64,000 nucleotides of DNA from Micrasema longulum (GCA_022494885.1 JAGVSM010003760.1:1-64000), one strand, 5' to 3'. Positions 43,040-54,636 are shown, counted from the first letter of the stretch. The notes: generated from the sequence alone by a model not told the origin. Program-made: numbers and translations.

Positions 43040-43850
43040 GAGTAATCACAAATTGACAATACTGCAGTAAGGGGTGCAATAAAATAAACTTATGTTTAAT
43101 GTTTCCAAGTGTTCGGTCACGTCTTTCAGTAGGCCCCAAAAAACTAATTTTTTTGGCTACAAAATAAATGACCGGAATCTGATACGAACATCAAATGTTA
43201 AAGACCTGGGACGTTAGATTTGTGAGCACCCTGACATTTCATGATTACATAGAGGCAATCAGTGGTAAAGCATTGAAGATGTTAGGATTCCTTCTGCGTA
43301 CTGACAGGGTTTTCGAAAATACCCGCGTACTGAGAACTCTTTACAACTCTTTGGTGCGTAATAGACTCGAGAGTGGCTCGATGATTTGGGGGCCACATGA
43401 ACTAAATTACCCACTTATGATGGAGACAATCCAAAATAAGTTTCTGAGATATCTCTACATGAGAGAGTGCGAGTTTTTTTGGCTCTACACGATCGAGTTT
43501 CTTCAGGATGTACTTGTTTACAACAGTTCAGAGACTAGAAGGAATGTGTATTTGGCCTCACATTTTTATCGATTGTTACCCGGTTAGGTCGATAATCCTG
43601 CGATTGTGATGAGCATTGGTTTATATGTTCCTGATAATTCCTATAAACCAGCGTCAGCATATATACATATATTACATATATTCATATATTTTATATGCCA
43701 ATACACAGAGTCATAGTTATGCCTGTTGGAAGGGCTACCGCTATGCTGAACAACATCGCTCTGGATGTTGATCTGTTCCATGTATCTGAAGGGGATTTCT
43801 GGAGCAGGATTCTCCTACTATTTTGACAAGAGTCTCTTTTGTTTTTATCA
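43040..43850 (+). pseudogene. Jk2 LINE, post-palm region to 3' end
   Basis: NKLMFNVSKCSVTSFSRPQK, NDRNLIRTSNVKDLG, then after a frameshift LTFHDYIEAISGKALKMLGF, LLRTDRVFENTRVLRTLYNS, LVRNRLESGSMIWGPHELNY and NKFLRYLYMRECEFFWLYTI. The tail to 43850 matches 51.9-52.07 and 21.36-21.48 kb. A short AT-rich insertion (ATATACATATATT) splits it near 43.66 kb. Confidence 0.75.
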
Positions 43851-44639
43851 TTTTTGTCTTGAATATAAGTTTGTTATAAATACGTTATTTTAAAAATTAT
43901 TGAATTGAATGTAAGCTTTTAAAGTTTCCCAGTTTTATTGTTTTTTGCTGTTTTTTTGTAAAGAAATATTACATTTCATATTTTAAGTGTATAAAAAATG
44001 ATAATGAATGCGCAAAACCGTATAAATCTACTAGTTTTAATGAACGGTTTCTAGAAAGGGCGGGCGCTTTGAATATAAACCTTAAAACACCACCAAAAGG
44101 ATCTCTAGTATTGCACTTTTTTTTTTAATATTGTAGGTAAATAATTAAAAAATATTCATGCCCTTCACAAAAATCATAATTTTATTACTATTCAACCCCA
44201 AAACCAAAGTATTAATGACGCATCCCCCATTTTTTAAAAGATATAAAATCAGACAGTCTTTCAAGGCTCATTGCCTTCCTTCCCCATTAAATAAGGGTAA
44301 AAAATGTCGAACGTACGTCGAATTTCAGGGGTGCGTTTCTTATTGTGTTTTGCCGACAGAAAATATCGAATAAGTAATAAACACCAATAAATGTCAAATG
44401 ATTTAATAAAAAACCTCGTAACACCATCATTATTTCTCCTTTCCCCACGAAACCCATGCTTTTAATAATTTTTCTAGGATTTCAGGTATTTTTATGCCAA
44501 TCCATAATATTTTATCTTGATTGTTTTAATAAAAATATTTCTAGTATGTATTTGGGAAGTTCGAATCGATTTGTCGAAAAAAACAACGTCATTATTTTCT
44601 ATATTTAGTGGTGCTTTTTAACACGATGGTAAAATAATC
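43851..44639. other. AT-rich spacer
   Basis: The plus frame 44158-44373 shows no family motif. Confidence 0.4.
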
Positions 44640-44845
44640 AATCTTACGCTTCATCATCATGAATACTTTTTCACCTAATGGAGCATAGGGCACTGCATTA
44701 GTACACCAATCGCAGAGTATATTATTTTTTTTTTTCGTTTCTTTTCGTTTTTAAATAAATATTTTTTATCAACCATGTCGGGAATCAAACCCGAGACCTC
44801 TTGCATGGTAAGCAAATGCGCTGACCATTAAACTACGAGGCCGAA
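44640..44845 (-). repeat. SINE1 copy
   Basis: Inverted tail (ATCAATCTTACGCTTCATC) and tRNA-like head (ATGTCGGGAATCAAACCCGA, TCTTGCATGGTAAGCAAATG, CGCTGACCATTAAACTACGA). A related head follows at 44.93-45.00 kb (CCGGGAATCGAACCCAGAAC). Confidence 0.7.
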
Positions 44846-45169
44846 AAAATGCCGACGAAATGAATTACAGTACACACACAAAACATAGGTTTGAAAACAT
44901 CACATTGTTTGTCTGTGTTCTCACCGGGAATCGAACCCAGAACCTTTCATGCGCGAGTCAAGCGTCTTGGTCATTACATCACAAAGGCTGCCATGGTTGA
45001 CCATTTATTATTTTAAAATGTGTGCATATTTTATACTCCTAGGAAATGCACTTGAAATGTAAGATTGAACATTTTACATTAATGTAACAAAAAAAAACGA
45101 TTATAATCGGTGTATCGATGTAGCACCCTATGCACCATTTGGTGCGGAAAGGGATCACTAACTGACTAA

Positions 45170-45835
45170 CTGAATAGAATTTTGTCCATGAACCCCATTT
45201 TGTAAATTTTGACGTGAACGCAACAAGAATGTTACCTTTAACAATTCAACAATGTTTGAGTATGTCCAAATGCTTGCAGACTGGCTGGATTTCCTCCCTT
45301 GGGAGTTATTCATACTCAAATTTATTTCAACAAGGAGGGAAAACATTTTTCAGTAAGGAAATATGGAAGTCTAGGCATTTACAGGGCTTATGACCCGTCG
45401 TTGGCTGCTTTAAGTGGCCACTAGACAATTAATAAATATAAAAAATAATTTAAATATAAATAACTCCCTAGGGAGGAAATCCAGCCAGTCTGCAAGCATT
45501 TAGACATACTCAAACATTGTTGAATTAACTACCTGGTAACAGAAGACGTATAAAAATTGAAAAATTGTTTTCAGGCGTTGCCTAGTAGGTGATTTGGTTC
45601 AGCCGGATGAATCTCACCCACGTGATAAAGGTTTTAGCTCTTTTACTTCACAAAAGTCAACAGATGGAAGAGTTGAGGAAATGTGGATGTTCAAACATGG
45701 GCAGAATGCCGAATGTTACACAGTGTGTAAAGTGGCCACTTACACCAGCCAATGATAGGTCATAAGCCCTGTTAATATCTAGACTTCCATATTCCCTTCT
45801 CGAAAATATTTTTCCTCTATATTGAAATAAAATTT
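45170..45835. repeat. PAL-G subfamily 2, A arm plus inverted full unit
   Basis: ACAATGTTTGAGTATGTCCA, GACTGGCTGGATTTCCTCCC and GGAAGTCTAGGCATTTACAG run forward to a truncated core at about 45.42 kb. The outer arm returns inverted (GGAGGAAATCCAGCCAGTCT), then an inverted B half (GGCGTTGCCTAGTAGGTGAT) and core (GTAAAGTGGCCACTTACACC). The design is the same as at 14.02 kb but in the second subfamily. Confidence 0.7.
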
Positions 45836-46289
45836 GAACTTTAACAATTATTTAACTATAAAAATATATTTGCTCTTTGGGTTGCATCAACCCTTAGTAA
45901 AGAATTATTATCAATTTCGTTTGTGATTTCGAACCTCCCCTACGTGTTAAAATGTTAGTATTTATTTGTGGTTATTTTGTAATTTATTTCAGTCATTAAA
46001 ATTGTTTAATAATATTATTCCAATTGAGAAAGCAATTGAAGATATTAGAGAACGTGGATCTGACCCATAGAAATAGCCCGAATGAAAAATATGCTATCAG
46101 ATATAAATATGATTTTATTATGTTAATTGACAATGCACAACAAAGTGAAAAACACTTGAATAAGATAAGGGAGTATTCTTGAAGTCGACAAAGGCCAGTA
46201 GTACCTCAAAAAGATCTATTTTATAAAAAGGTTTGAATAAATTATTGATGCACTTTTATTAATACTTCATTAAGTTAGATCATAAAATC

Positions 46290-46394
46290 TCAAAAACCTT
46301 GTAGACAAAACATCACAACAATAAAGGTTTCAGTTCTTTAACTTCACTAAAATCAACAGATAAAATAATTGAAGGAATATGAATGTTTAATTTT
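46290..46394 (-). repeat. PAL-G partial copy cut by Jk4
   Basis: AAAGGTTTCAGTTCTTTAAC, AAAATCAACAGATAAAATAA and AATTGAAGGAATATGAATGT stop abruptly where Jk4 UTR sequence begins. Confidence 0.6.
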
Positions 46395-46735
46395 GATTTT
46401 GAATTTGGTCTTTCAATTTTAACTTTTAAATTTTAATTCTTAATTTTAACTTTTAATTGAAACTTTTAACTTAATTTTAATTTAAACTTTTCATTTTAAT
46501 TTTAAATTTTGCTTTTAATTTATACTTACCTATATCTACTTCCTGCATCGAATAATTTATTGTTGGTTGTGATTTTTTACAATTAAATTTAAATGTTCAT
46601 GGAAGCAGAGAGAGAGGGAGGAAAGTAGAGTAGCTTTACAATGTCTTCTCCTTTTTATGAACTTTTTATGTAATATTTTTATTTTTACTTTTTAGAATTA
46701 AATTATTTTTCCCCTCTCTTCCTGCATTCATATAA
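46395..46735 (+). repeat. Jk4 LINE 3' UTR copy
   Basis: Contains the TTTTAATT minisatellite, GGAAGCAGAGAGAGAGGGAG, ATGTCTTCTCCTTTTTATGA and TTTCCCCTCTCTTCCTGCAT, collinear with 40.33-40.68 kb. The coding part is absent. Confidence 0.7.
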
Positions 46736-46889
46736 GATTCTGCATAGACCCCATGAACAAAATGAGCAGCGATAGACTGGTGTCCATAGCAGCTAGAAAA
46801 ATGCCTTCCGGACGGCGCCAACCTTGAAGACCTTCTGAACGAAGGAAGGTAATTGGGCCTCATCAAGTCGAAGTATAACAGATTCTCAG

Positions 46890-47260
46890 ATCTTCTTCTT
46901 CTCTGGTCTCAATCCTGGGATTAGCTGGCAGCAATTACATTCATTCTTCTCCTTCATTTCTCCCTGTCTTGTGCGGCTTTTTTAAAGTCAACATATGATG
47001 AGCAGCGCACGTCCTCTAATAGGTCCTCCAGGTACTCTCGGCGTGGGCGTCCCCTAGAATTTGTCCCCTCGGTCATCCCCTCCATTATGACATGCAGGAG
47101 GCCTTGACGTATCACATGGCCGATCCATCTCGCTCGCCTTTCGGACAAGGTCCTGAGCAGGTGCCTTCCACCTTCGATTCTTTGCAGAACCTTTTCATTT
47201 GTAATGTGGTCTCTCCAGGAAATTCCGGATCTCAGATCTACAAGAAGACAGAAAAGAAGA
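46890..47260 (-). pseudogene. RTE-c LINE C-terminus
   Basis: Minus strand: WRDHITNEKVLQRIEG, LLRTLSERRARWIGHVIRQG, LLHVIMEGMTEG, RGRPRREYLEDLLEDVRCSS and VDFKKAAQDRE. WIGHVIR...RGRPR...Y.DLL....KxxAxDR is an RTE-type ending, distinct from RTE-a and RTE-b. Confidence 0.7.
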
Positions 47261-47339
47261 TATATTATTATTATTCCCTTTCCGCACCCAATGGTGTATA
47301 AGGCACTGAATTAGTACACCAATCTCAGCGTATATTGAT

Positions 47340-47495
47340 CATTTTTGTTACATGAAGGTAAGATGATCAGTCTTACGCCTCAGGTACCAGTCCAGGGACT
47401 ATGAAATATTCTAGCGTGAAAACAATCGAATCGAACTCAAAACCTCTTGAATGGTAGGCAAACGCGCTGGCCATTACACCACGAGGTCGACATAG
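47340..47495 (-). repeat. SINE1 copy
   Basis: GATCAGTCTTACGCCTCAGG, TACCAGTCCAGGGACTATGA and a decayed inverted head (AACCTCTTGAATGGTAGGCA, GCTGGCCATTACACCACGAG). Upstream, GCACCCAATGGTGTATAAGG also precedes the copy at 44.64 kb in diverged form. Confidence 0.7.
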
Positions 47496-48409
47496 AAGAT
47501 GTATTAATCCATAAAACGTTTTAATTGTTTTTTTTTACAAGGAATTTGCCCAATTACAACCAATAAAATTAATCCTCATGTGTTTTGTCTGTAATATATT
47601 TTGATAAAACTCTTTGAAAAACTCTTAAAAAAACAGACTACAATGAAAGAATGATAAATTATGAATTTAGGGTGATTTTTCAATTCCTTCACGTTTAAGT
47701 CAATTATCTGATTGAGATTCTACTGAATTATTTTATCTCGTTAAAAAACACCTGAAAATACTGAAAATTTTATATTTCACCATAGACTAACTGATTTAAA
47801 TTTGAAAAAATATTTTTGTTTAAATCTTTAGAGGCAGATTAAAAAAAAATCGTTGTTTAAACTTTTAATATTAAAAAACATAAAAAGACAAATGCGATTG
47901 TTATAATTATTGCTATGCGACATTTGTCATCAAATGATGTGGAATTGAAATTCAAGAATCGGCTTTTCGGACATAAAACCGATTGAAACGAAAACCGATT
48001 ATAACCACTAAATTCCCACAAAGCATGTCAACGGACACTAGTAATGGCGCTGCCTTAAATTCTGTATTAATGTGGAATTATGGCGTTGTTAACTTTTATT
48101 GGAATTGCCTTTCTTTGGCTCTAAAGCCCCGGTCCCATCGCGGACGCCATATTTTTCGTATTTATGGGATTTTATTCGAAATATAAATTCGATTATAAGG
48201 CGATCTCAATGCGTGGCTGGACTGTTTTAAAAAGACGTTTAACAATTTTTTTTGATTTTAATTTTCAAAATTAGAACAAAAAAGATTTTGTCAAAAATAT
48301 TTGAAAGAAAATTAAAAGCATTTAGCAACGTTTTCGTCAATCAAATATATTTAAAAAAATGAATGTAATGTACGCAGGCTGATTGATATGCTCCACCTCT
48401 GACTGACCT
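47496..48409. other. AT-rich spacer
   Basis: No gene or matched repeat; GCATTTGTCATCAAATG-type short palindrome at about 47.92 kb. Confidence 0.4.
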
Positions 48410-48720
48410 ATTTCCAAGGGAAGTTTTTAAACCTTATCTTTAGACATAGTCCCTCTGGGGCCTCATACTGGACTTTCGTCTCAAGGATCGCAGACGACTT
48501 ATGTAAATTCACCAGTGACAGTATTCTTGATCCAACCGTCCGAGTAAATTCGATCAAAAACCAGTCGAATTTATCTCGAGTGCCCCAAAGCCTTACATTG
48601 ACCCTGGCGCCTTGTGTGCTGGAGCATTGTCCCGATGAAACAGCACCGTCGGCCGCCTGTTGTTCCAAATTTTTTTTTAAAAGGATCTTTTCAGACAAGA
48701 ATATTTCAAAGTTCCATAAC
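48410..48720 (-). pseudogene. Possible Tc1/mariner-like transposase fragment
   Basis: One minus frame reads RRPTVLFHRDNAPAHKAPGS then a stop, resembling the HxDNAPxH motif around the second catalytic Asp of mariner-type transposases. The sequence after it does not follow the usual PHPPYSPDLAP. An overlapping 131-aa frame (48408-48803) has no recognised motif. A SINE1-like tail (TGGTACCTGAAGCGTAAGAC) follows at 48.72 kb. Confidence 0.3.
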
Positions 48721-48989
48721 TGGTACCTGAAGCGTAAGACTGACAATAAAACCATCACGTAAGAAACAATTATCGAGATACCGACGCGCGGTTGGCGTAC
48801 CAATACAGTGCTGTGTGCACTGCACTATTGGGGAAGTGGACCGAAATAAACTACTATTATAAAAGAAGATTGTTTGAAAAAATAAAACATTTATCAATTA
48901 TATTATTATATTAATCAATTAAAAAAAATATTTTAAAAATACGTAATTCAAGTTTTGCAACGTTCTTTGTGTGGCGTTCTCTCCAGATA

Positions 48990-49675
48990 CTACAGTCATG
49001 TTTTTACAAAGAGTTCAAAACGACCCCATCTAGAATACGCTTTTCTTATTTGGTCTCCATTCTGCAGGACTCATATTGACCATATCGAGTCTGTCCAACA
49101 CCGTTTCTAAGAAAATTGTCATGGTTGCACGGATTACAAAGGGGTAATTATTCCTATTTTGAAATAGAGCTATCTCTTAATCTGTCTTCATTGGAGAGAC
49201 GTAGAACTGTGATGGAACTTATATGCATTTTCAAAATACTTAATGCTTTAAGTGATGTCCCATCTCTGTTGCAATCAATTTCTTTTCATGTTCCCAACCG
49301 TGTCACCAGAAGTCAAAATCTGCTATTTATAAAATCTTCTAAGAGCAACTTTGGTTTTTATGCCCCAATGTCCAGAATGTGTAGATTAGTCAATTCATCA
49401 CACGACTTGGAATTTTTTGAGATAGATCTTCCGGCTTTTCGTAGATCTCTTCGCGACTAAACAGTGTGGGATGAAGTTGGATTGGCATGGTTTAGCTCAA
49501 AGTTTTAGGTCTTTCGTTTTTTTGAATATATTGTATACAATTATTGTTTTGCCCTTGTTTGTCTTTGTTAAATAGTTTTATGCTCTTTTAGTTCAGTTTC
49601 TTGCATTTATGTTTCTTCATGTAACTGTTGTTATTGGCTTAGGCCGTATATATAATAAATAAATAACATATTTTT
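48990..49675 (+). pseudogene. Jk1 LINE with one frameshift
   Basis: HLEYAFLIWSPFCRTHIDHI and ESVQHRF in one frame, a one-base loss near 49105, then the frame 49116-49460 (SWLHGLQRGNYSYFEIELSL, SSLERRRTVMELICIFKILN, SFHVPNRVTRSQNLLFIKSS). The 3' UTR ends TATATAATAAATAAATAA. This is the longer of two Jk1 copies. Confidence 0.78.
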
Positions 49676-49861
49676 TAAATTTTACAATGAAATATACAGG
49701 GTGACGGGAACTGAACCCGCCATAGCAAATTCGCATATAGAAGTCATTTGCTAATTATTGGACCTTACTTTCCTTAACTAGAGTTTTTAGTTCGGTAAAT
49801 ATGTCAATTTTTAAACATTATTGAGATTTTTCCAAAATTTGACCTTCAAGCATTCAGAACT

Positions 49862-50210
49862 TCATTTTTTTTTATTACTTTAGTATTTTTTTATTATTTG
49901 TTGGTAGTTATAAACATTTGTGATTTAAATACGTCGGAACTTCCCTCAAACTACGGTTAAAAAATATGATATTACGCTTTAAAAAAACGTGACGAACTAG
50001 CTTAAAGGAGAATAAATTATTGAAACATCGTTGTTTTTTTTTATATTTCAGGTTGACTTTGATCGTAAAGTTTTTTAAGGTATTTTTTTAAAAACGTAAT
50101 ACCTAATTTTTTAACCCAAGTTTGAGGGAAGTTCCGACATATTTTAATCATAAATGTTTATGACTACCATCAAATAATAAAAAAAAAACTAAAATAATGA
50201 AAAAAATTAT
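49862..50210. repeat. PAL-M, long imperfect palindrome
   Basis: Left arm (49863-49998: ATTATTTGTTGGTAGTTATA, TCGGAACTTCCCTCAAAC) and right arm (50075-50207: TTTGAGGGAAGTTCCGAC, ATCAAATAATAAAAAA) are inverted copies, roughly 85% alike by eye, around a centre of about 75 bases. No convincing target duplication. Likely a MITE or foldback element. Confidence 0.7.
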
Positions 50211-50789
50211 AACATCAATACATAAACATATTATATGTAAAAAATAAAATTAAAACGTTTCCCATTTTTAAAATTGATTAAAACCACCAGATAAACATAA
50301 TAATGGTCATACAGTTAAATATCTTTATTAAAAATATTATTTATATGCGCATATGTTTTTATTAAACGATTCGATTTTTTTGTTTAAGGGTATCGAATTT
50401 ACGATTATGGACGAATTCTCGAATATCCCTTTTTTATTTCGAAAACTATTTATGTAACGACCTCGGGAGGCGGGTTCGAAGGGCTTTTGAGGTTTCAAAC
50501 TAAATGGTGAGGGTTTGATTGAGTTATTAATTAACGAGAACCATGTACATTTAAAAAATAAATTCATTAACACTTCTCACCCGATTGCAGAAATATCAAA
50601 ATCATACAAAAAAAAACAGGATATCTTTTTATTTTTTTAAAACTTTTGGTGCCCAGGCAGATGAAAAATACAGTTCTGTGGCTGAAATAAAACCAGAACC
50701 CTGGACGAGTGTTTTTGACTCAACAAAATTAAAAAAAGCCTGAATGTAATTAAACATTTTACTGTTCCTCCTTCTTTGTATAATTCTTA
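50211..50789. other. Spacer with a small dispersed block
   Basis: 50.65-50.73 kb (GGCAGATGAAAAATACAGTT, CCCTGGACGAGTG..TTTGACTC) is echoed at 62.91-62.94 and 63.74-63.78 kb. The minus frame at 50337-50573 has no motif. Confidence 0.4.
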
Positions 50790-51330
50790 TTCTTAGAGGC
50801 GGAAGTCAGTGCTATTCAAGCTCCTGACGTCACTGCGACCTGTGAAGATCTATTGTGACGGGTCCCCGTGAATCGCCTCCAAGCCCAGGTCTATAAAGGA
50901 CCTGGCTGCTGTGTGGAAGGCGAGAGTTTACATTTTGCTAAATCTCCCCCTCCAAGCTCAGATCCGTAAAGTTTCGGGCTATTAGGTAGGGGGCGAGCTC
51001 TTTAATATACTCAGGTTAACCGTAACCAGTGGTCCCCCGAGAATAAGACGATGTAAAAAAAAAGAATTTTATGATGTAAAACATCACATTAACATAGAAT
51101 GTGTAAAGGTGTTTCCTCATCTGCGTTGCAGAACCTACATCTAGAAGTTTCGGAAAGGTTCATTCTAGCAAGGTGTTTGTTCAACCTACAGTGCCCTGGG
51201 CGGGCTCTAGTGATAACCCTCACTTGATGAGGCTTAGCTTTATTAGGTCGAAGGCAAACCTTTGCGAGCACCCTTGTATCAGTTCTTTCGCATGGAGCTG
51301 ACCAGCTACTTTTTCTTCTATGTATTATAT
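50790..51330 (-). pseudogene. R1/I/jockey-type LINE, RNase H-distal end
   Basis: Minus strand 51271-51089: RARPGHCRLNKHLARMNLSE and SRCRFCNADEETPLHILC. TGHxxLNxHLxRxGLxxSxxCRxCxxEEETPxHxLxxC is the zinc-binding motif found at the end of RNase H-bearing LINE ORF2 proteins. The C-rich remnant to 50.79 kb is probably its 3' end. Confidence 0.65.
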
Positions 51331-51484
51331 ATCTTCTTCTTCTATGTCTTCTTGTAGATCTGATGGCTTGTTCTACTTAGACTACTCAGTCTCCCTTGAT
51401 GAGACTCAACTACCGTCTATCACTTAGGAGGTTACATTCGGGTTTCTTATTTTACTTTCAAACCATATTATAGTATTTTTCTGG

Positions 51485-51530
51485 CCCATCCGGCCTAAAT
51501 TTTCTATCCGGCCGAATACCGGATAGTAGC
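51485..51530. repeat. ATCCGG-rich cluster
   Basis: CATCCGGCC, TATCCGGCCG and the inverse ACCGGATAG occur in 45 bases; ATATCCGGCTATCCGGCTTA recurs at 52.39-52.41 kb on the other side of the Jk2 LINE. It may be the two parts of one interrupted DNA-transposon copy. Confidence 0.45.
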
Positions 51531-51553
51531 TAACTATCCCTATAATCACTATA

Positions 51554-52220
51554 GTGTGTAGTAGTTCATTGAAGATGTTAGGATTCGTCTTGCGTACTGC
51601 TAGGGTTTTTGGTAGTACACGAGTACTGAGAATTCTTTATAACTCGTTGGTGCGAAGTAGACTCGAGAGTGGCTCGATGATTTGGGGACCGTGTGAGTTG
51701 AAGTACTCTCTTATGGTGGAGAGGGTTCAGAAGAAAATTCTTCGGTTTCTCTACATGAGGGAGTGCGGATATTATCCATGGCTTTATCCCACTGAGTTTC
51801 TCCAGGGTATGCTTGGTTACAGCAGTTTGAAGACTAGAAGGAATGTGTATTTAACAACGCACTTCTTTCGATTGTTGCGCGGTATTATTGACAACCCTGA
51901 AATTATGCGGAGCATTAGCTTTTATGTTCCTGATAATTACCTTAGACAGCGTCAACATAGACTGTTTCACATTCCAATATACAGGACCAACCTGTCAATG
52001 GTTATGCTTGTTGGAGGGGCTATCTCTATGTTGAACAATATCACTTTCTGAGGGAGTTTTTCGTTACAAGATTCTCTTACTTTTTTAACATATTATTCTT
52101 TGGATATTTTGTATACTAATGTCTTTTTTTTTATATATACCTAATTTTACCTAATTATTTCTATATGTATGAATTAAGATAATTTATTTTGTAATGTACA
52201 TATATATGAATAAAAAAATG
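51554..52220 (+). pseudogene. Jk2 LINE, 165-aa C-terminal frame and 3' UTR
   Basis: SSLKMLGFVLRTARVFGSTR, VLRILYNSLVRSRLESGSMI, WGPCELKYSLMVERVQKKIL, RECGYYPWLYPTEFLQGMLG, RNVYLTTHFFRLLRGIIDNP, ISFYVPDNYLRQRQHRLFHI and IYRTNLSMVMLVGG. Uninterrupted from truncation point to near the protein end. It ends in an A-rich tail near 52210. Confidence 0.8.
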
Positions 52221-52420
52221 ATAAATGATTATTTAAAAAATTGTGTTTTTTTTTTGCATAAAAACGTTCGTTAGTGTCCAGTGTACTCCAAAATAAGAGA
52301 CTGCCCGCAAATAAAAAAATGCTTATCAAAAATAGATTTTTTTTAAATTGAAAATTATAATTTCAATAAAAAAAACAGAAAACGGGTTGGATATCCGGCT
52401 ATCCGGCTTAAGAGCTCGCA

Positions 52421-53574
52421 AAATATTGTGTATCCAGCCAAACTTCTATCTGTTTCATCGTGTTATTATTAGCGTGTACCTATCGATTTACTTATTTGAT
52501 CAATTGTTTTTTGTGTGAGCTAAGACCACCCAACAACCCGTAAATGAGTCCTGTTTTATGTGACTCCTTCGTACGTACGGTATAAAAACATAATAAATAT
52601 TTTTGGAAAACGCAAAAGGTCAGTTTTGGGCTGCGGAAATAATGAATATTCGATTTTAGTTAGGCAAAATCAGTCTGAAGTGCAATTGTTTTTTCGCACA
52701 ATATTCGGTAGGTATCTGCAAGAAAGTGACAGAAAAACTATATTTAAATACTTATTCATCAAACTTCTCTGCCACTGAATACCTATTTAAAAGTTTCAAA
52801 ATCAATTATACATAAGCATGGCGCTCGAAAGTAGAGTAAGATAGAAATGTCAAGAGTTACAAAGCTTATAAGTTCCATACTTTCTGTCTGTTCCTACGCA
52901 GATATTTTGTAATAACGGAAATTCAAATAAATAATGTGCAATGAACACTCATCATTGTTAATTATACCCAATACTTGATTCATTCCACGTGAGGTTAATA
53001 ATAAAAAAATGTCGCTTGTGACACTTATTGCCAGGAATTAATTACCCTGCAGGATACAGATGTCAGCTACAAATATTAGCCGACATACTTCTGAGGTAAA
53101 TGTTAAATTCTCATATTCTCTCATACATACACCTATCATGCACAAATTGCAATTATTTTACAAGGTAAATTTTAAAAACTTATCGAAGTACTCTAACAAA
53201 ATATGAATACTCAATAAATTGTACTGTATTCACAAAAAACCAAGTTATTTTTAATGTAACAGTGTAATTAAGGCATTTTTTCATGACGCACGGCGGCATT
53301 ATTTTTATTATAAAACTTTATATAAATGTACAGTTTACAACATATGCACAAGGGCAGGCAGATTGCTTTAAATAAATTTCTTCCTACCTACCCAAACCGT
53401 TCAATTTGAGAACTTTTAGAGGTATGTTATAATATTTACATTATATAACAGATTTATAAGTATGTTTTATTTATATAATAAATTACAATGAACTTCCATC
53501 AAGAATTTTCACTTGCAAACTTAAATGTTTTTATAAGTATGTTGTTTTTAGAAATAGTTGTCTAAATATCTACA
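52421..53574. other. AT-rich spacer
   Basis: The plus frame 52560-52778 is not recognised. 53.49-53.52 kb (ATTACAATGAACTTCCATCA) repeats a phrase at 20.42-20.44 kb. No gene. Confidence 0.4.
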
Positions 53575-53870
53575 CTATACTATGAAGAGAGAGAGGGGTA
53601 AAAAGGAAAGGAAAGAGAAAGAAAGAAGGAAAAATTCAGATATTCAAGTGACATTTTGTACGTGATTTGAATGTAAATAAAGAAGGGGCGGGGTCGTCTC
53701 TGACATTAATGAGTAGATTTTTTCATAGTCGAGCGGCTACTACTGTGAAAGATAAGGCAAAAAAATTGGAGCGGTGAATGGGTACTGAAAGGGTTATCTC
53801 CGTACTAGAACGAAGAGAAAGTTTATGTTGTGATAGAGGCATTGTGACGCCCGTTAGAGATGAGGGTTAG
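53575..53870 (+). repeat. rep-I, longest copy
   Basis: ATCTACACTATACTATGAAG at the left inverts 21.21-21.23 kb, and GAGCGGTGAATGGGTACTGA..AGAACGAAGAG at the right matches 13.06-13.11 kb, so the three copies share both ends with a variable middle. Confidence 0.55.
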
Positions 53871-54281
53871 AAAGGCAAACCCACAAATTAAATTGCCATT
53901 TACGAATGGCTATTCAATTATAATATGTCATTTGTTATATCTATGTTTGTCACAGGTTAAGGATGTTTTTATTTCTTAATGATTATGTCGTACGAGTTTT
54001 TTAAATTTTGTCTTATTATGTTGACTCTTAAAAGTCTGTTAAAAAAAATAATATAAAAATCATTAATACGCCGGCCATTTAACTAGCCTGCACTCCCGCT
54101 CACTGCTAATAACCGACAGATTATACAAATTTCTTCTTTTGTTTTTGTCTTTTTCACGGATGCACCGGCCACAAAAAAGCGTCTCAGTCTTCCTTGTTAT
54201 AAGTTATATTCTCGTACTCTTTCTTATATAGTTAAACATATTTATTGTGGTGTTGGCATCATTTTTACTCATATAATTATT

Positions 54282-54624
54282 AACATATTACAACAGAGAT
54301 GAAGAACATTTGAGAGAAGGTAATATAGAAGTCTAGGCATCTACAGGGCTTATGACCTGTCAATGGCTGGTTTAAGTGGCCACTTTACACACTGTGTAAC
54401 ATTCGTGAATCGTGAATCCGTGAATCGTGAATGTTACACAATGTGTAAAGTGGCCACTTAAACCAGCCATTGACAGGTCATAAGCCCTGTAGATGCCTAG
54501 ACTTCTATATTACCTTCTCTCAAATGTTCTTCATCTCTGTTGTAATATGTTAATATAAACAGCTCTCCAGGGAGTTGAATCCAGTCCTTGTCTACAAAAA
54601 ATTGGACAAACTCAAAATATTGTT
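54282..54624. repeat. PAL-G copy: near-perfect 123-bp palindrome with 12-bp target duplication
   Basis: Left arm 54282-54404 and right arm 54429-54551 are inverse copies with a single mismatch, around a 24-base centre of GTGAATC/GTGAATCC repeats. A 73-base one-sided tail (54552-54624) ends CAAACTCAAAATATTGTT. CATATAATTATT flanks both sides exactly (54270-54281, 54625-54636). Each arm has the AAGTGGCCACTT core. Confidence 0.88.
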
Positions 54625-54636
54625 CATATAATTATT

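Noticed and set aside
44750..44845. tRNA gene with a plausible anticodon loop
   Set aside because: D, anticodon and T arms can be drawn but the acceptor stem does not close, and several copies share a non-tRNA 3' body (SINE1).
48408..48803. 131-aa minus-strand frame
   Set aside because: The only recognisable motif (HRDNAPAH) is in a different frame; the 131-aa frame itself is unrecognised.
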